From NCBI RefSeq assembly GCF_000196235.1, contig NC_008541.1, positions 3,100,001 to 3,164,000 on the forward strand: a DNA stretch of 64,000 bases. Reading direction: 5' to 3'. This document shows positions 9,701-18,020 of the stretch, piece by piece. This DNA comes from Arthrobacter sp. FB24 (GTDB lineage Bacteria; Actinomycetota; Actinomycetes; Actinomycetales; Micrococcaceae). Positions within the stretch are counted from its first letter, which is position 1, and the number at the start of each line of letters is the position of its first letter. Below the pieces are notes generated by a model. The model worked only from the letters and a program-made list of their open reading frames with translations, ran no database searches and was not told where the DNA came from. A program made the translations under genes and the position numbers.

Positions 9701-10157
9701 CTTCCGCCTTGGCACGCCGGATCAGGTCGAAGGCATACGATGCCCAGGTGCGTGCCGGCGTCGTGCTCAGGCTCCGGTTGAGGCGGGCCGTGAAACGGTC
9801 CCGGAGCGAGTCTGCAGCGAGGCGGCTCGGGGCCAGCACGAGCATTCTTTCCGGATCCAGGCCGTCGCGCTCTGCCCGGCGCACTGCTGCTTCAATGAGC
9901 ACAGTGGATTTTCCCGTCCCGGGAGCACCCGGAACCAGCACCGGGCCGGACCCGTGGGGGACGTCCACGGCCGCCTGCTGGTCCGGTGTGAGGACAGGAA
10001 CGGCGCTGTGGGCCTGGCGGGGAGGGAGGAGTCTCAGGCCGGCGGGCGATCCGGCTGGCCTGGCGACTGTTAGCTGGCCGGGCTGCCCATCTGCCCTCCG
10101 GCCGGACTGGACTCGTGGCCCGGAACGGACCTCCGGGGAATCGCTGGTAAGTGTCAC
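6705..10157 (-). CDS. adnA: AdnA-like helicase-nuclease subunit
   Basis: A 1150-residue partner of AdnB. The N-terminal UvrD-like motor has an intact Walker A (GAPGTGKST, residues 77-85), but motif II reads VDDIQE rather than DExQ, suggesting a weakened ATPase. The C-terminal RecB nuclease shows GQVDRLEID...VIVDLKTGKR. The tail has three Cys (about 1133, 1139, 1142) spaced like the distal ligands of an AddB-type Fe-S staple, but the expected upstream Cys region reads QKSPLDWF without Cys. The GTG start at 10157 overlaps the upstream alkyltransferase-like stop as GTGA, so ATL-adnA-adnB appear to be one operon. Confidence 0.87.
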   Translation of the reverse strand: MTLTSDSPEVRSGPRVQSGRRADGQPGQLTVARPAGSPAGLRLLPPRQAHSAVPVLTPDQQAAVDVPHGSGPVLVPGAPGTGKSTVLIEAAVRRAERDGLDPERMLVLAPSRLAADSLRDRFTARLNRSLSTTPARTWASYAFDLIRRAKAEGILPLPRPPRLLSGPEQDLIIKELLEGHTLPGLELPWPDDLGAALETRGFRQEVRQLFDRIIESGRTPADLVALAQQCNRPDWIAAAALYAEYRDVLDLRMPEAFDPAGIITAARQIFQDAPEFLAAERERLQLILVDDIQEANPAVFELLADIAAGKDAYVAFSPDTVVQGFRGARPDLTAELPHLLAPADATGRSPRDAAAPGTALERPLWRTHRHTPAVAQAWLSVAGRISQRAGSQSARRLESAEPPSNRPESGAVPACGGVEGHILPSPVQELRYVAQRILDAHLNDRRELGDIAVIVRNGGQLNQLQRHLAGHGIPVRVPVAESAVRDEVAVRPLLDAYAVALDPAVLTPEAAVALLTSRIGGATSIELRRLRQSLRREEILGGGGRTSDALLVESLLEPGALATTGIEGRSARRVARMIEAGREAARAPGANAETVLWALWNSTGLAARWTDAALAGGAAGARADRDLDAMMALFHTAERYVDQLPGSGPDQFLEYLLSQELPMDTLAARAQLEDAVELMTPASAAGREWPVVIIAGLQEGVWPNTRLRGELLGSTLFADAVEHGVDHALQLGPISRLREIRYDELRSFSTAVSRARELLICTAVSSEDEQPSSFLDYVAPLHPGQDRRTFTPVERPMTLRALVAELRQHAQLDGRFAAESVEAARVLARLAAAEPSVPGAHPDSWWGLAALSSEERIVPPGGTVFVSPSKVESVQKSPLDWFIQAVGGEAATDFARSLGTLVHAIAQDLPDASGSEYLVELVRRWPALGMKDNWEGKLDFQRAEGMVRKLAQYVLVMRSEGRSLVGVERDFEVKLPDIVDIPQPETLVPAATDAEPEVRSAVLRGQVDRLEIDAEGRLVIVDLKTGKRQPSKADLARHPQLGAYQAAVVAGGFTEPGTAEGDLQSGDSQPGGAVLAQLGTSSKSPGIQVQEPLDGSDNNWALDMVNDAARLMSGSVFEARHDPAKSGHGGHGCRLPEVCPLCPRGKQVTE

Positions 10158-10570
10158 ACAGTCATTTCATCATCGGGGGCGGACATTTTATGGAGCCGCC
10201 GCTCCAACCGCTCTGCAATCAGGTCAATGAGGTCAAAATCACCGTCGACGGGGGCCCACCTTGCCTCGGTAAGGTCAACGCGCCACCGGCCTTCCCCGGT
10301 CCGGAGGAAGTCCAGGTAGCGGCCAAGAAGCGGAGTGCCTTCCTGGATGTAGAAGTTCAAGGCTTCGGTTTCCAGCCCCTGCGGTGCTTCGCCGTTTGCC
10401 CTCAACACGCGCCACCAGGGAACGGAACTGCCGTGGTGGCTCATGACGGAGCCCACCTGCCGTGCGCCGCCTGACCCGAGGAGCTCAGCAACATCCCCAT
10501 ACGCCACAGCTGATCCCGGAGGAACGAGCTGAACCAGGGCCAGCACCGCCTCGACATACTCCGTGCGCAT
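10154..10570 (-). CDS. Alkyltransferase-like (ATL) DNA damage-recognition protein
   Basis: A 138-residue protein of the MGMT/Ada C-terminal fold. It keeps the YGDVAELLG and ARQVGSVM helix region, but the active-site PCHR of true O6-alkylguanine transferases is replaced by VPWWRV, so no methyl-accepting Cys exists. ATL proteins bind O6-alkylguanine and hand lesions to nucleotide excision repair. It is the first gene of an operon with adnA and adnB. The start at 10570 is the first Met of the recognisable domain, and a TACGCT hexamer sits seven bases before it; the longer frame to 11008 lies antisense to the exonuclease gene and was rejected. Confidence 0.88.
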   Translation of the reverse strand: MRTEYVEAVLALVQLVPPGSAVAYGDVAELLGSGGARQVGSVMSHHGSSVPWWRVLRANGEAPQGLETEALNFYIQEGTPLLGRYLDFLRTGEGRWRVDLTEARWAPVDGDFDLIDLIAERLERRLHKMSAPDDEMTV

Positions 10571-10576
10571 GGATCC

Positions 10577-10582
10577 AGCGTA
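10577..10582 (-). promoter_or_regulatory. -10 hexamer TACGCT for leaderless ATL-adnA-adnB operon
   Basis: TAnnnT ends seven bases before the ATG at 10570, predicting transcription from the start codon itself. Confidence 0.5.
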
Positions 10583-10640
10583 GCGGGTACCTTGTGGCGG
10601 CACGCCACCGGCCTGGCACAAAACTGTCGGTGGCAGCAGG

Positions 10641-10646
10641 TAGTTT
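10641..10646 (+). promoter_or_regulatory. -10 hexamer TAGTTT for leaderless exonuclease gene
   Basis: Hexamer ends seven bases before ATG 10653. It lies about 60 bp from the oppositely directed ATL promoter. Confidence 0.45.
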
Positions 10647-10652
10647 TGAAGC

Positions 10653-11417
10653 ATGAGCAGCAGGAACACCATCACCACGAGTAGCACCAGCACCGCCACC
10701 ACGGCTACCGGCACGTGGGACAAGCGGCCGCGGGCTGCATTCGACTTGGAGACCACCGGCCGCAACTCGCGCGCCGCGCGGATTGTCACGGCGTCGGTCA
10801 CGGTGGTGGACGCGGACGGAAGTGTCATCACGGAACATGAGTGGCTCGCGGATCCTGGAATCGAGATCCCCGCCGAAGCCAGCGAAGTCCACGGCGTCAC
10901 AACCGAAAGAGCCCGGCTGGAGGGCCGTCCGGCCGCGGAGGTGACCCGCGAACTGGCCTCGGTGCTGCAGGGGTTGTTCGACGACGGGATCCCGGTTATT
11001 GCGTTCAACGCAAGCTATGACTTCACGGTGCTGGCTGCCGAATCGGCCCGCTACGGCATTCCGCAGCTGAACCGCTTCCCCGTGCTGGATCCCTACATCA
11101 TGAACAAGCAGGTGGACCGGTTCCGCAAGGGCAAGAGGACGCTGACCGCACTGTGCGAGGAATACAAGGTCAACCTTGACAACGCCCACACGTCCGCCGC
11201 GGACGCCCTCGCGACGCTCCGGATGCTTGACGCCATGGCCGGCAAGTTTCCCAAGCTGCGAATGGCAGCCGGGCAGCTCCATCAGCTGCAGGTCGGCTGG
11301 GCGGCCAGCCAGGCCGCAGACTTCCAGACCTATCTGCGCAAGACCAAGCCCGCCGCCGTGATAGAGGGCGAATGGCCCGTCCTCCCCCCTGAAGACGCCA
11401 GCAAGGGCGACTTTTAG
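10653..11417 (+). CDS. DnaQ-like 3'-5' exonuclease (DEDDh)
   Basis: A 254-residue protein with the three exonuclease motifs: FDLETTG (Exo I, near residue 30), NASYDF (Exo II, near 120) and HTSAADALATL (Exo III, DEDDh type, near 180). It resembles the proofreading epsilon subunit of DNA polymerase III and would remove nucleotides from DNA 3' ends. A Ser/Thr-rich stretch of about 20 residues precedes the domain. It is monocistronic and divergent from the ATL-adnAB operon. Whether it is the replicative proofreader or a repair exonuclease cannot be told from sequence alone. Confidence 0.88.
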   Translation: MSSRNTITTSSTSTATTATGTWDKRPRAAFDLETTGRNSRAARIVTASVTVVDADGSVITEHEWLADPGIEIPAEASEVHGVTTERARLEGRPAAEVTRELASVLQGLFDDGIPVIAFNASYDFTVLAAESARYGIPQLNRFPVLDPYIMNKQVDRFRKGKRTLTALCEEYKVNLDNAHTSAADALATLRMLDAMAGKFPKLRMAAGQLHQLQVGWAASQAADFQTYLRKTKPAAVIEGEWPVLPPEDASKGDF

Positions 11418-11700
11418 CCACTGCCCCGGGCTGGGCACCCGGGAGAGGCCCGCCCCCTGGGATGAGGATCACAGTCTCCGGCGCGTTCAGCTACCGGCAG
11501 CTTCGTCCCCTCCAATTTGGCCTGCCCCTGTGGGGCCGCACGAGTAGCGCCACCGGGGGGTCTCGGCGCACTTTTATGCGGGCAGCAGCACCCCAAGCCG
11601 AATATTATGCGGAAGTGGCTCGCTTCAGGGTCCGCTGACATAATTAAGTTCAAAAGCGTGCTTGTGCTATGCCCTGCCCGAGGCCAACTCCTGAGGATAA
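11418..11700 (+). other. Intergenic region upstream of metN
   Basis: 283 bp without a gene. A GC hairpin (two copies of CCCGGG at 11425-11430 and 11438-11443) follows the exonuclease stop and may end its transcript, though it lacks a T-run. An AT-rich stretch near 11639-11650 contains CATAAT, a possible -10. I looked for a SAM riboswitch and found no recognisable core. The metN ribosome site GAGGA is at 11692-11696. Confidence 0.4.
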
Positions 11701-12780
11701 ATGATCACAGTTACTGACCTTCGAAAGGTCTACCGCCAGGGGAAAAAGGAAGTCTTGGCCCTCGACGGCGTCACCCTTTCCGTTCCCAAAGGTTCCATTC
11801 ATGGAATCATTGGCCATTCAGGCGCCGGAAAGTCCACCCTGGTGCGCTGCCTCACTCTGCTGGATCGTCCGACGTCCGGCTCGGTCAGCATCGACGGCAC
11901 AGAATTGAGCTCCGTCCGGGACTCCGAAATCCGTGCGGCGCGGCGCCGCATCGGCATGGTTTTCCAGCATGCCAACCTCATGGATTCACGCACTGCGGCC
12001 GGCAACGTGGCCCATCCCCTGGAGCTCGTCAAAACGCCGAAGGACAAGATCCGGGCCAAGGTGTCCGAGCTGTTGTCCCTCGTAGGACTCGAAGGCTTCG
12101 AGAACGCCTACCCCTCCCAGCTTTCCGGTGGCCAGCGCCAGCGCGTTGGCATCGCCCGGGCCCTGGCCGCCGACCCCGATGTGCTCTTATGCGATGAGCC
12201 GACCTCGGCCCTGGACCCCGCGACCACTGATGAAATCCTGGACCTGATCCAGGACCTCACCAAGCGCTTGCAGCTGACGGTGCTGATCATCACGCACGAA
12301 ATGAACGTCGTGAAGCGCGTTTGCGACTCGGTCTCCCTGCTGTCCAAGGGCCGGATCATCGAGCACGGCGCCCTCAAGGACGTGGCCGGAGACCTCGAGA
12401 GCAAACTGGCCAAGGCGCTCCTGCCCCTGCCGGCGTCCGAACCCCTGAAGGGGGCGCTTCAGGGCGGACCGGTCCTGGAAATCCTGTTCGCCGGTGACAA
12501 TGCAAAGGAACCTGTCCTCACCGGCGTAGCGCGGCACTTTGACATCGACCTGAATGTCCTGGCCGGCAGCGTCGAGACCCTGGGCGGCCAGCAGTTCGGG
12601 CACCTCCGTGTGCAGCTCGCTGAAAATGCGGACTACGACGCCGTCCTCAACTACCTCCACCAGCGCGGAATAGGCGCAAAACTGGCCGCGACCAGCACAG
12701 CAGCCGGCGACCCCCTCGATTCGGACCCTGCAGAAGCGGATGCTGCTGAATTGAACGACGTGACGGGAAGGAACCCATGA
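11701..12780 (+). CDS. metN: D/L-methionine ABC transporter, ATP-binding protein
   Basis: A 359-residue ATPase of the MetNIQ importer. Walker A GHSGAGKST is near residues 38-46, followed by the LSGGQRQRVGIARA signature and DEPTSALD. Residues from about 255 form a NIL domain, the ACT-like module that senses methionine and inhibits transport in this family. GAGGA lies five bases before the ATG. It overlaps metI by four bases (ATGA). Confidence 0.95.
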   Translation: MITVTDLRKVYRQGKKEVLALDGVTLSVPKGSIHGIIGHSGAGKSTLVRCLTLLDRPTSGSVSIDGTELSSVRDSEIRAARRRIGMVFQHANLMDSRTAAGNVAHPLELVKTPKDKIRAKVSELLSLVGLEGFENAYPSQLSGGQRQRVGIARALAADPDVLLCDEPTSALDPATTDEILDLIQDLTKRLQLTVLIITHEMNVVKRVCDSVSLLSKGRIIEHGALKDVAGDLESKLAKALLPLPASEPLKGALQGGPVLEILFAGDNAKEPVLTGVARHFDIDLNVLAGSVETLGGQQFGHLRVQLAENADYDAVLNYLHQRGIGAKLAATSTAAGDPLDSDPAEADAAELNDVTGRNP

Positions 12781-13448
12781 ACGACATTTTCAGCAACCCC
12801 GTCCTTGCCAAGGCCCTGCCCGAAGCAATCGTAGAAACCCTGCAGATGGTCGGAATTTCGGCCTTCTTTACAGTGCTGGTTGGGCTTCCCCTGGGCGTCT
12901 TCCTGCACGTCACGGCGCCGGGCGGCCTGCGTCCGATGCCTGTCACCAACCGGATCATGAGTGACGTGATCGTCAACATCACCCGCTCCATCCCGTTCGC
13001 AATCCTGATGGTCGCCCTCATCCCGCTGGCCCGCCTGCTGACCGGCACGAGCCTGGGACCGGTGGCGGCCTCGGTATCGCTGTCCATCGGCACCATTCCG
13101 TTCTTTGCACGCCTGGTGGAGACCTGCCTCCGGGACGTCCACCATGGCAAGATCGACGCCGCCCAGGTCATGGGTTCCACCAAGATGCAGGTCATCAACA
13201 AGGTGATGCTGCGCGAATCACTCCCGGCCCTGGTAGCCGCCACGACCACCACCGTGGTCACCCTGGTGGGGTACTCGGCCATGGCCGGCCTGGTGGGCGG
13301 CGGAGGACTGGGGAAGCTGGCGTACAACTACGGCTTCCAGCGCTTCGATGTCACGGTCATGATCGTGACCATCGTGCTGATCATCGTCCTGGTGCAGGTC
13401 ATCCAGCTCGTGGGCGAACAGATCTCCCGCAGCCTCGACCACCGCTAA
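12777..13448 (+). CDS. metI: Methionine ABC transporter, permease
   Basis: A 223-residue inner-membrane permease with about five hydrophobic segments. An EAA-type loop around DAAQVMGSTKMQVINKV would contact MetN. It begins within the metN stop (ATGA), indicating translational coupling. Length and layout match the MetI family. Confidence 0.95.
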   Translation: MNDIFSNPVLAKALPEAIVETLQMVGISAFFTVLVGLPLGVFLHVTAPGGLRPMPVTNRIMSDVIVNITRSIPFAILMVALIPLARLLTGTSLGPVAASVSLSIGTIPFFARLVETCLRDVHHGKIDAAQVMGSTKMQVINKVMLRESLPALVAATTTTVVTLVGYSAMAGLVGGGGLGKLAYNYGFQRFDVTVMIVTIVLIIVLVQVIQLVGEQISRSLDHR

Positions 13449-13544
13449 GCCATTACCACCGCTAAACCCTCACCATCAGCCGTCGTCCAACGGCCACGGC
13501 GATCTTCACCGCAGCAGGTAGCCTCCCGCTGCATCTGTGCCGGA

Positions 13545-13567
13545 GCGGGCGCCGGGCGCAAGCCCGC
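13545..13567 (+). other. Intercistronic hairpin between metI and metQ
   Basis: GCGGGC at 13545-13550 pairs with GCCCGC at 13562-13567 inside the 155-bp metI-metQ gap. There is no T-run. It may tune or stabilise metQ mRNA, which must be made in excess over the permease. Confidence 0.35.
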
Positions 13568-13603
13568 CGTCGAACTCCCAGCAATTCGAAAGGAACGCAT
13601 CCG

Positions 13604-14446
13604 ATGCGTAAATCACTCTCCCTCCTGGCCACCGGTATAGTCACCGCACTGGCGCTGACGGCCTGCGGCGGCTCGTCCAGCCCCAGCTCCGAGGCCACGA
13701 CCCTTGACCCCGCCAAGCCCGCCACCCTGACCGTCGGCGCCAGCCCGGTCCCGCAGGCGAAGATCCTGGAGTTCATCAACCAGGACCTCGCGCCGAAGGC
13801 CGGCCTGAAGCTGGACATCAAGGAAATCGAGGACTACCAGACGCCGAACACCGCCCTGAGCGACGGCTCGCTGGACGCCAACTACTACCAGCACCTGCCG
13901 TGGTTTGAGGACCAGGTCAAGACCAAGGGCTACAAGTTCGGCCACGGCGAAGGCGTCCACATCGAGCCGTACGCCGCGTTCTCGGAAAAGGTCAAGGACA
14001 TCAAGGACATCCAGGAGGGTGCCAAGGTTGCCATCACGAATGACCCTTCCAACCAGGTCAGGGCCCTCAAGGTCCTCCAGGTAGCCGGGCTGGTGAAGGA
14101 CATCAAGGATGATTCCTCCGTGCTGACCCTGACTGACGAGCAGAACCCCAAGAAGCTGAAGTTCTCCGAGAACCAGCCTGAACTGTTGATCAACGACCTC
14201 AAGGACCCGTCAGTGGACCTGGCGCTCATCAACGGCAACTTCATCCTGAAGGCCGGCCTGAGCACCAAGGACGCCCTCGCAGTGGAGTCCGTGGAGAACA
14301 ACCCCTACGCGAACTTCCTGGCCTGGCGCGAGGACTCCAAGGACGACGTCCGGATCAAGAAGCTGGATGAACTCCTGCACTCCCCCGAGGTCAAGGCCTT
14401 CATCGAGAAGGAATGGCCCAACGGTGACGTGACGGTGGCCTTCTAA
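13604..14446 (+). CDS. metQ: Methionine-binding lipoprotein
   Basis: A 280-residue substrate-binding protein. An N-terminal lipoprotein signal ends in LTACGG with Cys21 as lipidation site. The body belongs to the NlpA/MetQ family, with VGASPVPQAKILEF near the mature N-terminus and a YYQHLPW segment typical of the ligand pocket. It delivers methionine to MetI/MetN at the outer membrane face. AAAGGA lies 13 bases upstream of the ATG. The gene is followed by a long bidirectional terminator shared with hemL. Confidence 0.94.
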   Translation: MRKSLSLLATGIVTALALTACGGSSSPSSEATTLDPAKPATLTVGASPVPQAKILEFINQDLAPKAGLKLDIKEIEDYQTPNTALSDGSLDANYYQHLPWFEDQVKTKGYKFGHGEGVHIEPYAAFSEKVKDIKDIQEGAKVAITNDPSNQVRALKVLQVAGLVKDIKDDSSVLTLTDEQNPKKLKFSENQPELLINDLKDPSVDLALINGNFILKAGLSTKDALAVESVENNPYANFLAWREDSKDDVRIKKLDELLHSPEVKAFIEKEWPNGDVTVAF

Positions 14447-14470
14447 GCCTCCGTTTCACAGCTTTAGCAA

Positions 14471-14536
14471 AAGTCCCCGCCTCCCGGACGTTTCCCCTTC
14501 GCTTTTAGCGGGGACTCGTGCGGGAGGCGGGGACTT
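14471..14536. terminator. Bidirectional terminator between metQ and hemL with alternative arm
   Basis: A perfect 16-bp inverted repeat pairs 14471-14486 with 14521-14536. The loop contains a third segment, GCGGGGAC at 14508-14515, identical to part of the right arm and able to pair with 14473-14480 instead. It sits between two converging genes, as expected for a shared terminator. Confidence 0.85.
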
Positions 14537-14549
14537 CTGTTGTGAGCCG

Positions 14550-15893
14550 TTACAGCCCGGCCGGCACCGCTGCCGACGCTGCAGCCCTGGCTGCGGCGGG
14601 AAGTGCGTCGAAGATCCGGTTCATGGCGGCGTCGTCGTGGGCGGCGGAAAGGAACCAGGCTTCGAAGACAGACGGCGGCAAGTAGACCCCGGAGTCCAGC
14701 ATCGAATGGAAGAACGGCGCGTACCGGAACACTTCCTGGCCCTGGGCGTCGTCGTAGTTGTGGACGCCCCGCGCCGAGGTGCCGAAGGCCACCGAGAACA
14801 GGTTGCCGGCCCGCTGGATGGAATGGTCCACCCCGGCGGCATCCAGTGCCGAGGACAGCGCAGCGGAAAGCTCCAGCGAGCGTGCGTCGATGAACGAGTA
14901 CACCTCAGGGGTGGCATGGGCCAGGGTGGCGACGCCGGCTGCCATGGCGACGGGGTTTCCGGACAGGGTGCCTGCCTGGTAGACGGGACCGAGCGGCGCA
15001 AGGTAGTCCATGATGTCGGCACGGCCGCCGAGAGCCGCCGTCGGCATGCCCCCGCCAATGACTTTGCCGAAGGTGAGGAGGTCCGGGCTCCACGGTTCGG
15101 CGGCGTCTGCCGCACCGCCGGTGAGGCCCCAGTAGCCCGAGTATCCGGTACGGAAGCCGGTGAGGACTTCGTCCACGATAAGCAGGGCGCCGTGTTCGCG
15201 GGTAATCCGCGAAAGTCCGGCGTTGAAGCCTTCGCCGGGCGTAACCACACCCATGTTGGCGGGTGCCGCCTCCGTAATGACGGCGGCGATGTTGCTGCCA
15301 TGGGCGGCGAACGCGGCCTCCACGGCGGCGAGGTCGTTGTACGGAAGGACCAGGGTCTCGGCGGCGGTGGCGGCCGTGACGCCGGCGGAACCGGGCAGCG
15401 CCAGGGTGGCCACACCGGACCCGGCCGCGGCCAGGAGCCCGTCGAGGTGGCCGTGGTAGCAGCCGGCGAACTTGATTACCAGGTCGCGTCCGGTGAAGCC
15501 GCGGGCCAGGCGGATGGCGGTCATGGTGGCTTCAGTTCCGGTGGACACCATCCGGACGCGTTCGGCAGCCGGCACCCGTTCCTTGACGATCGCAGCCAGG
15601 TTGGCTTCGTCCGGAGTAGAGGCACCGAACGAGAGTCCGCGGTCCACGGCGGCGTGGACCGCCTCGAGCACGGCCGGGTGGGCGTGGCCGAGCAGCGCGG
15701 GACCCCACGAGCACACCAGGTCCACATACTCGGCACCGTCGGCATCGGTCAGGTACGCGCCTTTTGCGGACACCATGAACCGGGGGGTCCCGCCCACGGA
15801 GCCGAAAGCCCGGACGGGGGAGTTGACGCCGCCCGGCATGAGCTGGCGTGCACGGTCGAAGAGTGCCTCATTGCGAGGAGAGCTGGAAGTCAT
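14550..15893 (-). CDS. hemL: Glutamate-1-semialdehyde 2,1-aminomutase
   Basis: A 447-residue PLP enzyme converting glutamate-1-semialdehyde to 5-aminolevulinate, the second step of the C5 haem route after HemA. The PLP lysine lies in [11 protein letters not shown]-terminal [17 protein letters not shown] is a family hallmark, as are [13 protein letters not shown] and the cofactor Asp in VDEVLTGFR. The ATG at 15893 starts at the conserved N-terminus; the frame is open further but overlaps the upstream gene. It is the last gene of the minus-strand hem cluster, 13 bp after the LLM oxidoreductase. Confidence 0.95.
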   Translation of the reverse strand: MTSSSPRNEALFDRARQLMPGGVNSPVRAFGSVGGTPRFMVSAKGAYLTDADGAEYVDLVCSWGPALLGHAHPAVLEAVHAAVDRGLSFGASTPDEANLAAIVKERVPAAERVRMVSTGTEATMTAIRLARGFTGRDLVIKFAGCYHGHLDGLLAAAGSGVATLALPGSAGVTAATAAETLVLPYNDLAAVEAAFAAHGSNIAAVITEAAPANMGVVTPGEGFNAGLSRITREHGALLIVDEVLTGFRTGYSGYWGLTGGAADAAEPWSPDLLTFGKVIGGGMPTAALGGRADIMDYLAPLGPVYQAGTLSGNPVAMAAGVATLAHATPEVYSFIDARSLELSAALSSALDAAGVDHSIQRAGNLFSVAFGTSARGVHNYDDAQGQEVFRYAPFFHSMLDSGVYLPPSVFEAWFLSAAHDDAAMNRIFDALPAAARAAASAAVPAGL

Positions 15894-15906
15894 GGTTCCT
15901 ATTCTT

Positions 15907-17040
15907 TCAGTTTCCGGATGCGTGCCCGGACAGGAGCTGGGCCACCCTGGGTGCCACCGCTGTACCAAGCAGTTCAATGGACCGCATCATCGCGGTATGG
16001 GGCAGGGAGCCGCTGCTGTACTTGAGATCAAAGCGGTCCACGCCCAGGTTCCGTTTGAGCAGGACGATCTTGCGCGCAACCGTCTCCGGTGACCCCACAT
16101 AGAGGGCGCCCTCGGGGGTGCACATGGCGTCGAATTCGTGCCGGCTTCCCGGACCCCAGCCGCGTTCGGCTCCGAGCCTGTTCCGGAGTCCCAGCCAGTG
16201 CGGGAAGAACTCCTCGCGCGCTTCCTCGTCTGTTTCGGCCACATGTCCGGGCGAATGGGTGGCCACCTGCTGCATCGGGTGTCCGTATTTGGCCATGGCC
16301 TCGCGGTAAAGGTTGGCCAGCGGAGCGAAGGATCGCGGTTCGCCGCCGATGATCGCGAAAATAATCGGGTAGCCGTATTGCGCGCAGCGCAGCACGGACT
16401 CAGGGGTTCCGCCTACGCCGATCCAGGCCGGCAGCAGATGGTGCTCCAGCGGCGGATAGACGCTCAGCCCGTTGATGGCCGGACGGGTCCGCCCTTCCCA
16501 ATGGACGGGCTTCTGCGCGCGGACCTTGTCAAAGAGCTCGAGCTTTTCCTCGAAGAGGATCTCGTAGTCGGCAAGGTCCAGGCCAAACAGCGGGAAGGAT
16601 TCAATGAAGGACCCGCGGCCCAGCATGACTTCCGCGCGGCCGCTGGAGATGGCATCCACCGTGGAGAAACGCTGGAAGACGCGGATGGGGTCATCCGAGC
16701 TCAGCACGGTCACGGCCGACCCCAGCCGGATGCGCTTGGTCCGCGCTGCGGCGGCGGCCAGGAACACCTCGGGTGCCGAGACGGCGTAGTCCTTGCGGTG
16801 GTGCTCCCCCACGCCAAAGGCATGGAGTCCGACGTCGTCCGCCAGCTCCGCCTGTTCCAGCAGCTGGCGAAGCACTTGCGCGTGCGGCACCGGGTGCCCG
16901 TCGGGGTACACCCCGACGTCGCCAAAAGTGTTCAGGCCGAGCAGCACCTTCCCGGGGCCGACGGGAGCGGTGGGGCTGTGGGCGGGCGCCGCGGCGGGGG
17001 CCAAAGGCCCGGCGTCTCCGGTACCGGACGCCTCGCTCAT
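15907..17040 (-). CDS. LLM-class flavin-dependent oxidoreductase
   Basis: A 377-residue luciferase-like (TIM barrel, F420/FMN type) oxidoreductase. It shows [17 protein letters not shown] near residue 80, [20 protein letters not shown], and a [10 protein letters not shown] stretch typical of the family. About 30 N-terminal residues are Ala/Pro-rich. It sits inside the hem operon between hemB (ATGA overlap, 17037-17040) and hemL (13-bp gap), so it is co-expressed with haem synthesis, but no step in the pathway needs such an enzyme. Substrate unknown. Confidence 0.85.
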   Translation of the reverse strand: MSEASGTGDAGPLAPAAAPAHSPTAPVGPGKVLLGLNTFGDVGVYPDGHPVPHAQVLRQLLEQAELADDVGLHAFGVGEHHRKDYAVSAPEVFLAAAAARTKRIRLGSAVTVLSSDDPIRVFQRFSTVDAISSGRAEVMLGRGSFIESFPLFGLDLADYEILFEEKLELFDKVRAQKPVHWEGRTRPAINGLSVYPPLEHHLLPAWIGVGGTPESVLRCAQYGYPIIFAIIGGEPRSFAPLANLYREAMAKYGHPMQQVATHSPGHVAETDEEAREEFFPHWLGLRNRLGAERGWGPGSRHEFDAMCTPEGALYVGSPETVARKIVLLKRNLGVDRFDLKYSSGSLPHTAMMRSIELLGTAVAPRVAQLLSGHASGN

Positions 17041-18020
17041 CGGGACTCCTTCAGCCAGCCGGCGAGCTCGGACGCCCAGTAGGTCAGGACCATGTTGGCT
17101 CCGGCCCGCTTGATGCCGAGCACGGATTCGGTAATGGCCGCGCGCCGGTCGATCCAGCCGTTGGCGGCGGCCGCCTCGATCATGGAGTACTCCCCCGAGA
17201 TCTGGTAAGCAGCCACGGGCACGGTGCTGATGGCCGCGACGTCGGCGAGGATGTCCAGGTAGCTCATGGCGGGTTTCACCATCACCAGGTCGGCGCCTTC
17301 GGCCAGGTCCAGCTCCACTTCGAGGAGGGCCTCGCGGCGGTTGGCGGAGTCCATCTGGTACGTGCGGCGGTCGCCCTTGAGCTGGGAATCCACGGCTTCC
17401 CGGAACGGACCATAGAACGCGGAGGCGTACTTTGCGGCGTACGCCACCACGGCCGTGTTGGTGTGCCCGGCGTCTTCCAGCGCCTGCCGGATCACGCCGA
17501 TCTGGCCGTCCATCATTCCCGAGGGGCCAAGCATGTGCGCCCCGGCGTCCGCCTGCGCCACGGCCATCGCCGCGTAGATCTCCAGCGTCGCGTCGTTGTC
17601 CACGTAGCCTTCGTCATCGAGGACGCCGCAGTGGCCGTGGTCGGTGAATTCGTCCAGGCACACGTCGCTCATGACCACCAGGTCATCGCCCACTTCAGCG
17701 CGGACGTCCCGGATGGCCTTGTTGAGCACTCCGTCGGGATCCAGCGACGCGGTACCCCGGGCATCGCGCTCGGCGGGGATGCCGAAAAGCATGATTCCGC
17801 CGACACCCAGTTCCACGGCCTCGGCCGCTGCCTTCTTGAGCGAATCGGTGGTGTGCTGCACCACGCCGGGCATGGAGGCGATGGGGTTGGGTTCCGTGAG
17901 CCCCTCGCGGATGAACGCGGGAAGGATCAGCTCCGGGGCCGCCAGTCGGTTTTCGGCCGTCATCCTGCGCATGGCCGGGGTGGTGCGGAGCCGGCGGGGG
18001 CGGTGGGTCGGGAAGCTCAT
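17037..18020 (-). CDS. hemB: Delta-aminolevulinic acid dehydratase (porphobilinogen synthase)
   Basis: A 327-residue enzyme condensing two 5-aminolevulinate molecules to porphobilinogen. Schiff-base lysines lie in [12 protein letters not shown] and [11 protein letters not shown]. The metal loop reads [14 protein letters not shown]: two of the three Cys of Zn-type enzymes remain and the middle one is Asp, intermediate between Zn and Mg forms. GAAGGA is placed six bases before the ATG. The start overlaps the hemD stop by four bases and the end overlaps the LLM gene start. Confidence 0.95.
   Translation of the reverse strand: MSFPTHRPRRLRTTPAMRRMTAENRLAAPELILPAFIREGLTEPNPIASMPGVVQHTTDSLKKAAAEAVELGVGGIMLFGIPAERDARGTASLDPDGVLNKAIRDVRAEVGDDLVVMSDVCLDEFTDHGHCGVLDDEGYVDNDATLEIYAAMAVAQADAGAHMLGPSGMMDGQIGVIRQALEDAGHTNTAVVAYAAKYASAFYGPFREAVDSQLKGDRRTYQMDSANRREALLEVELDLAEGADLVMVKPAMSYLDILADVAAISTVPVAAYQISGEYSMIEAAAANGWIDRRAAITESVLGIKRAGANMVLTYWASELAGWLKESR

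Noticed and set aside
11418..11700. SAM riboswitch upstream of metN
   Set aside because: Looked for because of methionine transport, but no conserved core of SAM-I or SAM-IV was found.
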